The notes: generated by a model from the sequence alone, not told the origin. A DNA stretch of 64,000 nucleotides from Rhodococcus sp. B50 (GCF_013602415.1 NZ_WPAG02000002.1:1798001-1862000); one strand, 5' to 3'; positions 44,612 through 53,316 are shown, counted from the first letter of the stretch. Program-made: numbers and translations.

Positions 44612-44917
44612 GTGACGACCTTCGCAGCCCTGCTCGACGACATCCGGGACTGGCAGGCACAGGCCGTCTGCCGGTCCCGGGACGTCGACTTCTTCGACGA
44701 CGCGCCCGAGGGTGTCGCCCGCGCCAAGTCCGTCTGCGCCTCCTGTCCCGTGCGGGAACCGTGCCGCGACCACGCGGCGCTCGCCGGGGAGACGCACGGG
44801 ATCTGGGGCGGGTTGACGCCCACGGAGCTGATCCGTCACCGGTGGCTCGCCCGCGCCCGATCCACGCAGCACGAACGTGCCTGCCACAGCCAATTCTCGA
44901 GAGGACACAGCACATGA
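44612..44917 (+). CDS. WhiB-family iron-sulfur transcription factor
   Basis: A 101-residue Wbl protein. Cys20, Cys42, Cys45 and Cys51 form the CX21CX2CX5C [4Fe-4S] ligand set, and the GIWGG turn is in GETHGIWGGLTPTE. Such proteins work with sigma factors and sense oxygen, NO or redox state. The GTG start lies 4 nt after glxD and the stop overlaps the next ATG by 4 nt, so the gene is embedded in a metabolic operon rather than standing alone. Which promoter it controls is unknown. Confidence 0.9.
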   Translation: MTTFAALLDDIRDWQAQAVCRSRDVDFFDDAPEGVARAKSVCASCPVREPCRDHAALAGETHGIWGGLTPTELIRHRWLARARSTQHERACHSQFSRGHST

Positions 44918-46143
44918 CCGTCTTCGACTCGCTCTGGGCATCGATCCTCGACGTCGGCAAGCACTCGACCACCGGAGGCTACCGCCGATTCGCGTGGAGC
45001 GACGCCGATCTCACTCTCCGCGAGTGGTTCCGCGGTTGTGCCGCCGAACGCGGCATGGACGTGGAAGAGGACCGCAACGGAAACCTCTGGGCCTGGTGGC
45101 TTCCCGAGGGCTGGGCGGGCGATCCCACCGGCGCCTTCGTCACCGGTTCGCACCTGGATTCGGTGCCCGACGGCGGTGCGTTCGACGGCCCCCTCGGCGT
45201 GGTCTCGGCGTTCGCCGCAGTGGATCTGGTCCGTGAGCGCGGCATCGTCCCGGCCGTGCCGATCGCGATCACGGCGTTCTCCGACGAGGAAGGCGCCCGC
45301 TTCGGTGTGGCATGTGTGGGCAGTCAGCTCACCACCGGGGCACTGGCTCCGCAGCGGGCGCTCGGCCTGCGTGATCGCGACGGAATCACCCTGGCCGAGG
45401 CGATGACGCGCGCCGGCCGGGTGCCCGAACACATCGGCGCAGATCCCGGCCTGGTCGACCGGGTAGGGGTGTACGTCGAGTTGCACGTCGAACAGGGCCG
45501 GGCCCTCGACCTCGTCGACGCGCCCGTCGCGGTCGCGTCGTCGATCTGGCCGCACGGCCGGTGGCAGTTCACCTTCACCGGTGAGGCCAACCACGCCGGT
45601 GCCACGCGTCTGGTGGACCGTCGCGACCCGATGCTCGCGTACGCCTCGTCGGTCCACAGCGCCCGCTCGTGTGCGGCAGCAGCCGGAGCGGTAGCCACCT
45701 TCGGCAAGCTCGAGGTGCTGCCCAACGGCGCCAACGCGATTCCTTCCGAGATCAAGGCCTGGCTCGACGCTCGCGCCGCGGACGAGGAGACCCTGACGAC
45801 ACTGGTCGCCGAGATCGAGGCCGAGGCCCGCCGGCACTGCCTGCCGGACGAGATCGGACTCGACGTCTTCGCCGAATCGATCACCCCCATCGTCGAGTTC
45901 CCGGCCGGACCGCGCGAACGGTTGCGCCGGGCGCTGTCCCATCTCGGGGACGTCCCGGTGCTCCCCACCCAGGCCGGGCACGACGCCGGCATCCTGTCGG
46001 AGAAGGTCCCCACCGCAATGTTGTTCGTGCGCAATCCCACCGGGGTGTCGCACTCACCGCACGAGTTCGCCGAAGCCGACGACTGCAACATCGGGGCGCG
46101 GGCGCTGGCCGACATCATGGCGGACTGGACGACGGGCAGCTAG
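44914..46143 (+). CDS. M20-family N-carbamoyl-amino acid / allantoate amidohydrolase
   Basis: A 409-residue zinc hydrolase of the Zn-dependent M20 hydantoinase/carbamoylase group, cleaving an N-carbamoyl or ureido group and releasing NH3 and CO2. Metal ligands are seen in GSHLDSVPDGG, DEEGARFG, and the C-terminal QAGHDAGILS and SHSPHEF. The dimer segment has TGEANHAGATRLVDRRD. ATG 44914 overlaps the WhiB stop by 4 nt with gagagga upstream. The family also includes ureidoglycolate and beta-ureidopropionate enzymes. With a FAD amine oxidase three genes later, N-carbamoylsarcosine-like chemistry is one guess. Confidence 0.85.
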   Translation: MTVFDSLWASILDVGKHSTTGGYRRFAWSDADLTLREWFRGCAAERGMDVEEDRNGNLWAWWLPEGWAGDPTGAFVTGSHLDSVPDGGAFDGPLGVVSAFAAVDLVRERGIVPAVPIAITAFSDEEGARFGVACVGSQLTTGALAPQRALGLRDRDGITLAEAMTRAGRVPEHIGADPGLVDRVGVYVELHVEQGRALDLVDAPVAVASSIWPHGRWQFTFTGEANHAGATRLVDRRDPMLAYASSVHSARSCAAAAGAVATFGKLEVLPNGANAIPSEIKAWLDARAADEETLTTLVAEIEAEARRHCLPDEIGLDVFAESITPIVEFPAGPRERLRRALSHLGDVPVLPTQAGHDAGILSEKVPTAMLFVRNPTGVSHSPHEFAEADDCNIGARALADIMADWTTGS

Positions 46144-46707
46144 ATGGTTGTGCAGGTGATCCGGGCCGACGACCGACGGCGGGTACCCTGGCGCAACGGC
46201 GCCGGGACGACCGAGGAGGTCGCGACCGGCCCCGACGGCCCCGACGGCCGTCCGCTGTGGCGGATCAGCCTGGCCGATCTGGGTTCGGAGCCGACCCAGT
46301 TCTCGGCCTTCGCCCGCACCGACCGCATCTTCACCGTCGTCGGTGAGCACGGCGTCGACCTCGACTCGGGGCCCGGGCCCCAACCGGTGGATCCGTGGCA
46401 CCCGCATCCGTTCGCCGGGGAGGATGCGCCGCGCTGCGTGCCCCGAGGCACGACCCGGGCTTTCAACATCATGACCGAGCGCGGGGCCGCCACCGCCGGG
46501 GTCACGTATCTGACGCTCGACACGGAATTCGACACCGCCGCAGACGGGGTCACCGCCCTGTACGTGCGGTCGGGCACCGTGCACGCCGGCGCGGAAGGTG
46601 CCATGTCCGGAGACTGTCTCCTGATCCGCGACGAGGCGGTCACCGTACGTGGAGCCTCGGCCACCGGACTGCTGGTGCACATCGGCCCGGCTCCCTTCCT
46701 CTCGTAG
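46144..46707 (+). CDS. HutD-family cupin-like protein
   Basis: A 187-residue protein of the HutD family, related to cupins and found in histidine-use and other nitrogen operons, with a proposed regulatory or metabolite-binding role. It begins VIRADDRRRVPWRNGAGTTEE, with WRISLADL and FSAFARTDRIFTVV typical for the family. It starts directly at the end of the M20 gene with no gap. Enzymatic activity is not known; no histidine pathway gene is nearby. Confidence 0.82.
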   Translation: MVVQVIRADDRRRVPWRNGAGTTEEVATGPDGPDGRPLWRISLADLGSEPTQFSAFARTDRIFTVVGEHGVDLDSGPGPQPVDPWHPHPFAGEDAPRCVPRGTTRAFNIMTERGAATAGVTYLTLDTEFDTAADGVTALYVRSGTVHAGAEGAMSGDCLLIRDEAVTVRGASATGLLVHIGPAPFLS

Positions 46708-46785
46708 AAACCGATTCCTTCCCGACGACATCGACTCCCCCACGGACCTCCCCTGCCGGAGGCCGTTCGAACAAAGGATCCTCAG

Positions 46786-47976
46786 GTGACGGACACGACC
46801 AAGTTCCTGATCGTCGGCGGCGGCCTCGAAGGCCTGGCCATCGCCTACTCACTCGCCGACCGCGGCGAGACCGACGTCCTCGTCCTCGAGCGCGACACCC
46901 TCTGCTCGGGCATGACCGGAAAGTCCAGTGGCGTCGTGCGATGCCATTACGGCACCCCGTCGCTGGCCGCGATGTCCTGGTACGGCGTCGACATCTTCAC
47001 CCGGGCGACCGAGATCTTCGGCGACGACATGGCTTTCCGCCAGTGCGGTTACGTCGTCGGTGTCGCGGAGAACAACGTCGAGCCGCTCGAGGCGAACATC
47101 GAGATGATGCAGGGTCTGGGCATCGCCACCGAACTCATCGCCCACGACAAGATGGCCGAACTGTGGCCGGGCCTGAACCTCGAGGACTTCGCCCTGTTCG
47201 CCTACGAACCGCTCGGCGGTCGCGGCGAGTCCTACATGGCGGGAATGGCGTTCGGGGCCACGGCCCGTCGGATGGGCGTGAAGATCCGGCAGAGCACCCC
47301 CGTGGCGTCGTTGCTGCAGAACGCCGCCGGCCGAGTCTACGGCGTGACCCTCGCCGACGGTTCCGAGGTGCACGCCGAGCAGGTCATCGTCGCCGCCGGC
47401 CCCTGGACGCCGGCGCTCGTCGCCGGGGTCGGCATCGACATCGACGTCCGGGCGCAACGCGCGCAGTTGGTCCTCGTCGATCAGGGTGTCCCGACCCCGG
47501 AGGTTCCTGTGCTGTCCGATCTGGCCGGCCTGCAGTACATCTGCCGCGAACCGAACGGCGAACTGCTCGTGGGCAACTCCGATCACCAGACACCGGAGTA
47601 CATCGACCCCGACAAGTACATCAATCGCGCCGACGACTCGACGATCGAGAAGAACATCATGAAACTCGGCAACCGTCTGCCCGAGATGCCGGACCCGCGG
47701 ATCACCAGTTCGTACGTCGGTGCGTACGACGTCACCGAGGACTACAACCCCGTCATCGGCCCGGCACCGGTCGAAGGCCTGTTCCTGGCGACGGGATTCT
47801 CCGGGCACGGCTTCAAGATCTCCCCCGCCGTGGGCAAACTGGTCGCCGACCTGCTGATCGACGGGAAGACCGATCTGCCGAACGTGAACCCGGACGACTT
47901 CCGTTTCTCCCGCTTCGAGGAGGGCGATCTGCTCCTGAGCCTCAACCCCTACGAGGGGGCCGGCGAGATGCGCTGA
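46786..47976 (+). CDS. FAD-dependent amine oxidoreductase (DAO/sarcosine oxidase-beta type)
   Basis: A 396-residue flavoprotein of the D-amino acid oxidase fold. It has the Rossmann motif FLIVGGGLEGLAIAYSLADRG, KSSGVVRCHYGTPSLAAMSWY, and the C-terminal GHGFKISPAVGKL. It is closest to the beta subunit of sarcosine oxidase or sarcosine dehydrogenase-like enzymes, which demethylate N-methyl amino acids. The gamma, delta and alpha subunits of heterotetrameric enzymes (or MgdABC) are absent, so it may act alone. GTG 46786 has aaagga upstream. It lies last in the operon before a terminator. Confidence 0.85.
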   Translation: MTDTTKFLIVGGGLEGLAIAYSLADRGETDVLVLERDTLCSGMTGKSSGVVRCHYGTPSLAAMSWYGVDIFTRATEIFGDDMAFRQCGYVVGVAENNVEPLEANIEMMQGLGIATELIAHDKMAELWPGLNLEDFALFAYEPLGGRGESYMAGMAFGATARRMGVKIRQSTPVASLLQNAAGRVYGVTLADGSEVHAEQVIVAAGPWTPALVAGVGIDIDVRAQRAQLVLVDQGVPTPEVPVLSDLAGLQYICREPNGELLVGNSDHQTPEYIDPDKYINRADDSTIEKNIMKLGNRLPEMPDPRITSSYVGAYDVTEDYNPVIGPAPVEGLFLATGFSGHGFKISPAVGKLVADLLIDGKTDLPNVNPDDFRFSRFEEGDLLLSLNPYEGAGEMR

Positions 47977-47998
47977 TCCCCGGCCTTGTAGCGCGCTC

Positions 47999-48035
47999 GT
48001 GCCCTCCCGGACCCTGCCGGATCCGTGGAGGGCAC
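47999..48035 (+). terminator. Terminator after the glnT-glx operon
   Basis: A 9-bp stem (GTGCCCTCC with GGAGGGCAC) continues with 4 bp (CGGA with TCCG) after a 1-nt bulge, and a 10-nt loop. It lies 22 nt after the FAD oxidoreductase gene. Confidence 0.65.
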
Positions 48036-48056
48036 CCGCATGTCCGCATCGCGGCG

Positions 48057-48084
48057 TTCACCACTGGTGGACACACGCTACGCT
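48057..48084 (+). promoter_or_regulatory. Promoter of the XRE-cupin regulator
   Basis: TTCACC and TACGCT are 16 nt apart, and 6 nt separate the -10 from ATG 48091, giving a leaderless mRNA. Confidence 0.5.
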
Positions 48085-48090
48085 GACGAT

Positions 48091-48738
48091 ATGGCCAGCC
48101 CAGATCGTCCCGTCCTGTACGACGATTCCGGACGCGAAGTCCCGCGCGGCACCCCGACGGGCGTGGATCTCGAGCGCGCGATCGCCCACCAAGTCAGGTC
48201 GTTGCGGCTGGCCAGCGGCCTGTCCGTCGGCGACATGGCGGCCAAGGTGGGGATCTCCAAGGCCATGCTCTCGAAGATCGAGAACGCCCAGACCTCGTGC
48301 AGCCTCTCGACTCTCGCGCGCCTCGCCGCCGGTCTCGACGTTCCGGTCACCTCACTGTTCCGTGGCGCCGATGCCCACCGCGATGCGGTGTTCACGAAGA
48401 ACGGTCACGGGGCCGAGATCGTCGGTCGCGGTACACGGGTCGGTCACCACTACGAACTGCTGGGGGCGCTGAGGGGGCAACACAAGAGGCTCGAACCGGT
48501 GCTGGTGACCCTCACCGACGCGAGCGACGTCTTCCCCCTCTTCCAGCATCCCGGCACCGAGTTGCTGTACATGCTCGAGGGCGAGATGCTCTACGGCCAC
48601 GGCGATTCCGAGTACCACCTGCAACCGGGCGACGCCCTGCTCATCGACGGCGAGGGATTGCACGGACCCAACGAACTGCTGAAGTTGCCCATCCGGTTCC
48701 TCGCCGTCACGGCGTATCCGGACAACCATCAGCCGTGA
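48091..48738 (+). CDS. XRE-family regulator with C-terminal cupin domain
   Basis: A 215-residue regulator with an N-terminal helix-turn-helix (about residues 27-85: LASGLSVGDMAAKVGISKAML and ENAQTSCSLSTLARLAAGL) and a C-terminal small-molecule cupin (about 130-205: TELLYMLEGEMLYGHGDSEYHLQPGDALLIDGEG). Proteins of this shape often sense the substrate of a neighbouring amine or acid pathway. ATG 48091 is chosen because a leaderless -10 precedes it; an ATG at 48025 has no support. It follows the glnT-glx operon and is convergent with amt. Confidence 0.85.
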   Translation: MASPDRPVLYDDSGREVPRGTPTGVDLERAIAHQVRSLRLASGLSVGDMAAKVGISKAMLSKIENAQTSCSLSTLARLAAGLDVPVTSLFRGADAHRDAVFTKNGHGAEIVGRGTRVGHHYELLGALRGQHKRLEPVLVTLTDASDVFPLFQHPGTELLYMLEGEMLYGHGDSEYHLQPGDALLIDGEGLHGPNELLKLPIRFLAVTAYPDNHQP

Positions 48739-48746
48739 ACACCCGT

Positions 48747-48779
48747 AGGAGCCCTCACCGCACAGCGGTGAGGGCTCCT
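48747..48779. terminator. Bidirectional terminator between the regulator and amt
   Basis: A perfect 15-bp inverted repeat (AGGAGCCCTCACCGC with its complement) and a 3-nt loop between two convergent genes. It can stop transcription from both sides. Confidence 0.88.
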
Positions 48780-48805
48780 GCCGTTCGACCGGTGAACCTC
48801 GTCGG

Positions 48806-50143
48806 TCAGGACTTGGGCACGACGACGTCGCGGTCCTCGGCGAACACCTCGGGACGCAGCGTCGACGGGCCGGTGGGCGAGAACGAGTCCATCACGTAGG
48901 CCGTCTCCCCGTGGACCGGAACGTCGATTCCTCGCATCTCGGTGTCGGCGTCCACCCGGATACCCATGATCTTGTCGAGCATCTTCGCGATCAGGAAGGT
49001 CACCGCGAACGAGTAGGCGAAGACGGCGGCCATCGCGACGACCTGACGTCCGAGGAAGTCGATGCCCCCGCCGAAGAACAGGCCGTCGACACCGGCCGGC
49101 GCAGCGGCCGTCGCGACGAAGGCGATGAGGGTGGTGCCCACGACGCCACCCATGAGGTGGATCGCGACGACGTCGAGTGAGTCGTCGTAGCCCATGCGGA
49201 ACTTCCAACTCACGGCGAAGCAGCCCACCGCACCGGCGACCGCACCGATCAGCAGGGCGCCGAGCGGCGACACGAGGCTCGCCGCGGGCGTGATCCCCAC
49301 GAGGGCAGCGATGACGCCGGAGATCGCACCGAGTGTCGTGGCGTGCTTCTCCTTGATGCGCTCGACGATCAGCCATCCGAGCAGACCGGCCATCGCGGCG
49401 ACGAGAGTGTTGAGGACGACGACACCGGCCATATGGTTGGCTCCGCCTGCCGAACCGCCGTTGAATCCGAACCAGCCGAACAGCAGGATGCCGCCACCGA
49501 GCACGACGAGGGGCAGGTTGTGAGGACGTGCCACGTGAGGGAATCCACGACGGCGACCGAGTGCGACCGCGAGCGCGAGCGCCGCGACACCCGAGTTCAT
49601 GTGCACGGCTGTGCCACCGGCGAAGTCGTGTGCAGCGAGTGTGTTGGCGATCCATCCGCCCTGCGTACCGGCCTCTTCGTCGTCGAAGGCGAAGACCCAG
49701 TGCGCGACGGGGAAGTAGACGAGAACGACCCAGATACCCGAGAACACCAGCCACGCCGAGAACTTCATCCGATCGGCGACGCCACCGGCGATGATCGCCA
49801 CCGTGATACCCGCGAAGAGGAGGTGGAAGGCCGCGGTCAACGCTGCCGGCACCCCGCCGGCCGGGTCCTCCTCGAGCAACGACCCCAGACCGATGTCGCT
49901 GAACGGATCGCCGATGAGGCCGAGGCCCCCGACGCTGTCACCGAGCACGGCGGCCGGACCGAACAGCACCCACAGGACGGCAGTGACGGCGAAGCCGCCG
50001 AACACCATCATGATCATGTTGAGCGCGCTCTTGACTCCGAGCATGCCGCTGTAGAACAGCGCAAGGCCCGGAACCATCAGTACGACTGCTGTGAACGCCG
50101 CCAAAATCCAGGCGGTATCGGCGGCCGCGAGTGCCTGTTCCAT
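48806..50143 (-). CDS. amt: Ammonium transporter (AmtB/Mep family)
   Basis: An integral membrane channel of 445 residues with eleven expected helices that takes up ammonium. Seen: MVPGLALFYSGMLGVKSALNM, DFAGGTAVHMNSGVAAL and GILLFGWFGFNGGS, and HLMGGVVGT near the pore histidine region. The start is set at ATG 50143 because conservation begins at TAWILAAFTAVVLM; the frame remains open upstream. No glnK gene follows. Four half-sites of GlnR type are 93-130 bp upstream. Confidence 0.95.
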   Translation of the reverse strand: MEQALAAADTAWILAAFTAVVLMVPGLALFYSGMLGVKSALNMIMMVFGGFAVTAVLWVLFGPAAVLGDSVGGLGLIGDPFSDIGLGSLLEEDPAGGVPAALTAAFHLLFAGITVAIIAGGVADRMKFSAWLVFSGIWVVLVYFPVAHWVFAFDDEEAGTQGGWIANTLAAHDFAGGTAVHMNSGVAALALAVALGRRRGFPHVARPHNLPLVVLGGGILLFGWFGFNGGSAGGANHMAGVVVLNTLVAAMAGLLGWLIVERIKEKHATTLGAISGVIAALVGITPAASLVSPLGALLIGAVAGAVGCFAVSWKFRMGYDDSLDVVAIHLMGGVVGTTLIAFVATAAAPAGVDGLFFGGGIDFLGRQVVAMAAVFAYSFAVTFLIAKMLDKIMGIRVDADTEMRGIDVPVHGETAYVMDSFSPTGPSTLRPEVFAEDRDVVVPKS

Positions 50144-50235
50144 ATAAGTCCACCCTGTTCGATCCTGGGGTCCGCGACCCCGAAGCCACACGGTGACCCG
50201 CATTCATCACCGTCCCCTGAGAGTGGACCGAGTCT

Positions 50236-50273
50236 GTAATGTCCCTGCGAGGAGCGGGTGAATTTCGTGTAAC
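50236..50273 (-). promoter_or_regulatory. Candidate GlnR binding region upstream of amt
   Basis: Read on the minus strand: GTTAC, TTCAC, CTCGC and ATTAC, each separated by 6 nt (11-bp period). Three of the four end in AC. This mirrors the array before glnT. The rest of the 299-bp interval up to fdhD (50144-50442) shows no gene. Confidence 0.5.
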
Positions 50274-50442
50274 GCCACCGCCCGGCAACAGCGGTCCGTA
50301 GTGCCCGGTGGGCAGGGCGAAGGCAGGCCGTGAACGGGCAGGCAGTATGGAGGATGACGCGCCGCCATACCGGGTACCCCTGACCTGGCGAGTTCCGTGG
50401 GAACGACGGCTCGAACCGCTGCACGCATCTGGGAGGTAGACG

Positions 50443-51273
50443 ATGGGACGGGTCACGACACGTCGACCGGTACTGCGCATCACGACGGACAGGGTGACGC
50501 GGCGTCCCGACACACTCGCCGTCGAGGAACCGCTCGAGATCAGGATCGGCGGCGAATCGCTGACGATCACCATGCGCACCCCCGGGCACGACGTCGACCT
50601 CATCCACGGATTCCTCCTGGCCGAAGGAATGATCGGCACTCGCGAGGACATCGTCGCGGTCCGATACTGTGACGGGGTCGACGCGAGCGGCGCGAACACC
50701 TACAACGTTCTCGACATCACCCTCGCGCCCGGTGTCACGATCCCGGAAGGGACGGGACGACGCGCGTTCACGACCACCTCCGCGTGCGGGGTATGCGGGA
50801 AGAACTCGCTCGACGAGGTACGCACCCGCACGCGATATCCGCTGCGAGAGGCCGGCAGCACCTCGATCGGTACGCACACGCTCACCGAACTGCCCGACAC
50901 ACTGCGGCGGCACCAGCAGGTCTTCGAATCGACCGGGGGTCTGCACGCGGCTGCCCTGTTCACTCCCGATGGCGCATTGCTGGCCCTGCGCGAGGACGTC
51001 GGCAGGCACAACGCGGTCGACAAGGTGCTCGGCTGGGCACTGACCGACAACCGGGTTCCACTCTCGCACAGCGTGCTCATGGTGAGCGGACGCGCCTCGT
51101 TCGAGCTCGTGCAGAAAGCCGTGATGGCCGGGATCCCCGTGCTCGCGGCGGTGTCGGCGCCCTCGTCGCTCGCCGTCGATCTCGCCGCGGAGTCGGACCT
51201 GACCCTGGTGGGTTTCCTCCGCGGCGAGACGATGAACGTGTACACCGCACCGGACCGCATCAAGACCGAGTGA
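50443..51273 (+). CDS. fdhD: Formate dehydrogenase accessory sulfurtransferase FdhD
   Basis: FdhD passes sulfur to the molybdenum cofactor of formate dehydrogenase and is needed for its activity. The 276-residue protein has the persulfide-carrying Cys pair in [15 protein letters not shown] and the family segments [14 protein letters not shown] and [16 protein letters not shown] strong ggagg precedes the ATG. No formate dehydrogenase gene is in this window. It lies next to the amine-use genes, whose reactions would release formaldehyde and then formate. Confidence 0.95.
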   Translation: MGRVTTRRPVLRITTDRVTRRPDTLAVEEPLEIRIGGESLTITMRTPGHDVDLIHGFLLAEGMIGTREDIVAVRYCDGVDASGANTYNVLDITLAPGVTIPEGTGRRAFTTTSACGVCGKNSLDEVRTRTRYPLREAGSTSIGTHTLTELPDTLRRHQQVFESTGGLHAAALFTPDGALLALREDVGRHNAVDKVLGWALTDNRVPLSHSVLMVSGRASFELVQKAVMAGIPVLAAVSAPSSLAVDLAAESDLTLVGFLRGETMNVYTAPDRIKTE

Positions 51274-51282
51274 ACGACGGCA

Positions 51283-52464
51283 TCAACCGCAGGTCCCGTC
51301 CTGCGTCTCGCCTGCGCGGACTCCGTCGACGAATGCCCGCACGTCGTCGAAGGACTCTTCGAGCACCGCGCGGTGGTCGGCCCCCTCGTACACCCGATAG
51401 GTCAGATCCGCGCCGTTGCTGCACAGCGCCGCGGTCACCTCGTCGGTAACCGTGCGCGACACCAGCACATCGTCTGTTCCCTGCACGACGAGCGTCGGCA
51501 CCGACGGGGTGAGCGTTTCGAGCTCCTGACCGGCGAAGTACTCGCGGAGCGCGTCGAGGTCCGCATCGGGCGCGAACACCTGATCCACCGGGACCGCGCT
51601 CGCTGCTTCGCGGATGTCGTCCATGCATCCGGTGCGCGCTGCGGCCAGCAGGGGGCGTGACGCGTCCGTGAGCATTGCGTCGGCGTCGATGGCCGGGTCC
51701 GCTGCTTGCGCTCCGAGCAGCAGGACCGGCAGGAAGCCGAGTGCCGGACCGATCGCGGGACCGGCGCTCGCGTAGTACTGGGCCGTCTCACTGGTCCGGC
51801 TTCCCGGGGCGAGGGCGATGGCACCCTGCAATTCGAGTTCGGGGGCGCGTTCTTCGCCGCGTGCCGCCGCATACAGAGCGGCGTGTCCGCCCTGACTGTG
51901 CCCCATCGCAACCCAGCGGGTTCCGATCTCCGGATCGAGTTCTCGGGCGGCACGCACGATGTCGACGACGCTGTCGGCCGCGCTCTCCCCGTTCATGTAG
52001 GGATGTCCGCCCGGAGTGCCGAGGCCCTCGTAATCGGTCTGAACCACGGCGTAGCCGTCGGCGACCCACCGGTCGAGCATGGCGGTCGTCCTTCCGACAT
52101 AGGAGTGGGCCGGGCCGCCGGGCGTGTCGGCGGAGGGCGCACAGGCATCGCCGACCCCAGTGGTGCCGTGTGCCCAGCTGATCACCGGCCAGCCACCTTC
52201 CGGCGCCTCTCCTTCCGGAATCGCGACGGTGCCCGAGACGAGGACCGGACGACGCTCGGCGCCTTCGGACAGATAGGTGATCAGATGCGTCCGAGACGCG
52301 CTGGGAAGCGCTGCCGCGCCGATGAGGGGGCGGTCGGTGACCAGCGAGCCGGGTCCGCCGGCTGTCTCCTGCGCGTCGTCGCCGGAGTCGGAACAGGAAA
52401 CGACACCGAGCATCGAGACGGCGGCGAGTACCGACACGACGCGCCGGGAAGTACGAGAGATCAT
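51283..52464 (-). CDS. Secreted alpha/beta-hydrolase lipoprotein (secretory lipase-like)
   Basis: A 393-residue lipoprotein: signal peptide with lipobox LGVVSC (Cys24), then an alpha/beta hydrolase resembling secretory lipases, with SWAHGTTGVGDACAP (oxyanion region), Ser nucleophile in MGHSQGGHAAL, an Asp in VQGTDDVLVS and a His in GADHRAVLEES. It lies 18 nt after an SDR gene and may form the end of that operon, releasing an esterified lipid substrate at the cell surface for catabolism. Substrate unknown. Confidence 0.87.
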   Translation of the reverse strand: MISRTSRRVVSVLAAVSMLGVVSCSDSGDDAQETAGGPGSLVTDRPLIGAAALPSASRTHLITYLSEGAERRPVLVSGTVAIPEGEAPEGGWPVISWAHGTTGVGDACAPSADTPGGPAHSYVGRTTAMLDRWVADGYAVVQTDYEGLGTPGGHPYMNGESAADSVVDIVRAARELDPEIGTRWVAMGHSQGGHAALYAAARGEERAPELELQGAIALAPGSRTSETAQYYASAGPAIGPALGFLPVLLLGAQAADPAIDADAMLTDASRPLLAAARTGCMDDIREAASAVPVDQVFAPDADLDALREYFAGQELETLTPSVPTLVVQGTDDVLVSRTVTDEVTAALCSNGADLTYRVYEGADHRAVLEESFDDVRAFVDGVRAGETQDGTCG

Positions 52465-52482
52465 GAATCCTCCATCGGGATG

Positions 52483-53271
52483 TCAGTCGACCGCCGGCGC
52501 CCATTGCACGCCGTTGATGTGGCTACCGCCGTCGACGAACAACGTGTTGCCGGTGAGATAACGCGAGTCGTCGCTCGCGAGAAAAGCCGCGACGGTACCG
52601 ATGTCGTCGAGAGGGTCACCGATGCGGCCCATCGGGTTCGCCGCGGCCTGCGTCGCAGCCATCTGCGGATCGGCTTCCGCGACCCGCCGATACGCCGCAC
52701 TCTGCGCGCCGGGACAGATCACGTTGCAGCACACCTGCTTCGGTGCCCACTCCCGGGCGGCGGTGCGGGTCATGCTGCGCAACGCCTCTTTCGCGGCGTT
52801 GTACGACACCGAGTACATATGCGCATTGACGCCGTTGAGACTGCACATGTTGATCACGCGGCCGGTTCCGTGCCGGGCGAGTTCCGGGTACGCGCGCTGC
52901 ATCGCCCAGAAGGCAGCCATGACAGCCATGTCGAAACCCGCCTGCATATTCTCGTCGGACGTCTTCTCCATCCGCGCGAAACCCAGTGAACGCCAGGCAT
53001 TGTTCACCAGGATGTCGAGGCGGCCGAACTCGCGGACGGCCGAGTCCACCATCGCGTGCACCTGTTCACGGTCGGTGACATCGGTCGGCACGAAGTGCGC
53101 GCGCGTGTCCCACCGATCGGTGAGCCACCGGGCGGTCTCGGCGCCCGCCTTCTCGTCCACCTCGGCGATCACGACACTCGCGCCCTCACGGGCCAGCGCC
53201 CCGGCGACTCCTCGGCCGATCCCCATACCGGCTCCGGTAACGATCGCTACCCTGCCGTCCAACTTCCCCAT
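52483..53271 (-). CDS. SDR-family oxidoreductase
   Basis: A 262-residue short-chain dehydrogenase: TGAGMGIGRGVAGALAREG cofactor loop, NNAWRSLGFARM (Trp in place of Gly in NNAG), the catalytic Ser in INMCSLNGVN and YNAAKEALR with Tyr and Lys, and GNTLFVDGGSHINGVQWAP at the end. In this operon a 3-hydroxyacyl-CoA or hydroxysteroid oxidation is likely. It lies 45 nt after the thioesterase gene. Confidence 0.88.
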   Translation of the reverse strand: MGKLDGRVAIVTGAGMGIGRGVAGALAREGASVVIAEVDEKAGAETARWLTDRWDTRAHFVPTDVTDREQVHAMVDSAVREFGRLDILVNNAWRSLGFARMEKTSDENMQAGFDMAVMAAFWAMQRAYPELARHGTGRVINMCSLNGVNAHMYSVSYNAAKEALRSMTRTAAREWAPKQVCCNVICPGAQSAAYRRVAEADPQMAATQAAANPMGRIGDPLDDIGTVAAFLASDDSRYLTGNTLFVDGGSHINGVQWAPAVD

Positions 53272-53316
53272 GTCTGCTTCCTCTCCCCATGTCGGCGACC
53301 TGTGCGGTGACGACCG

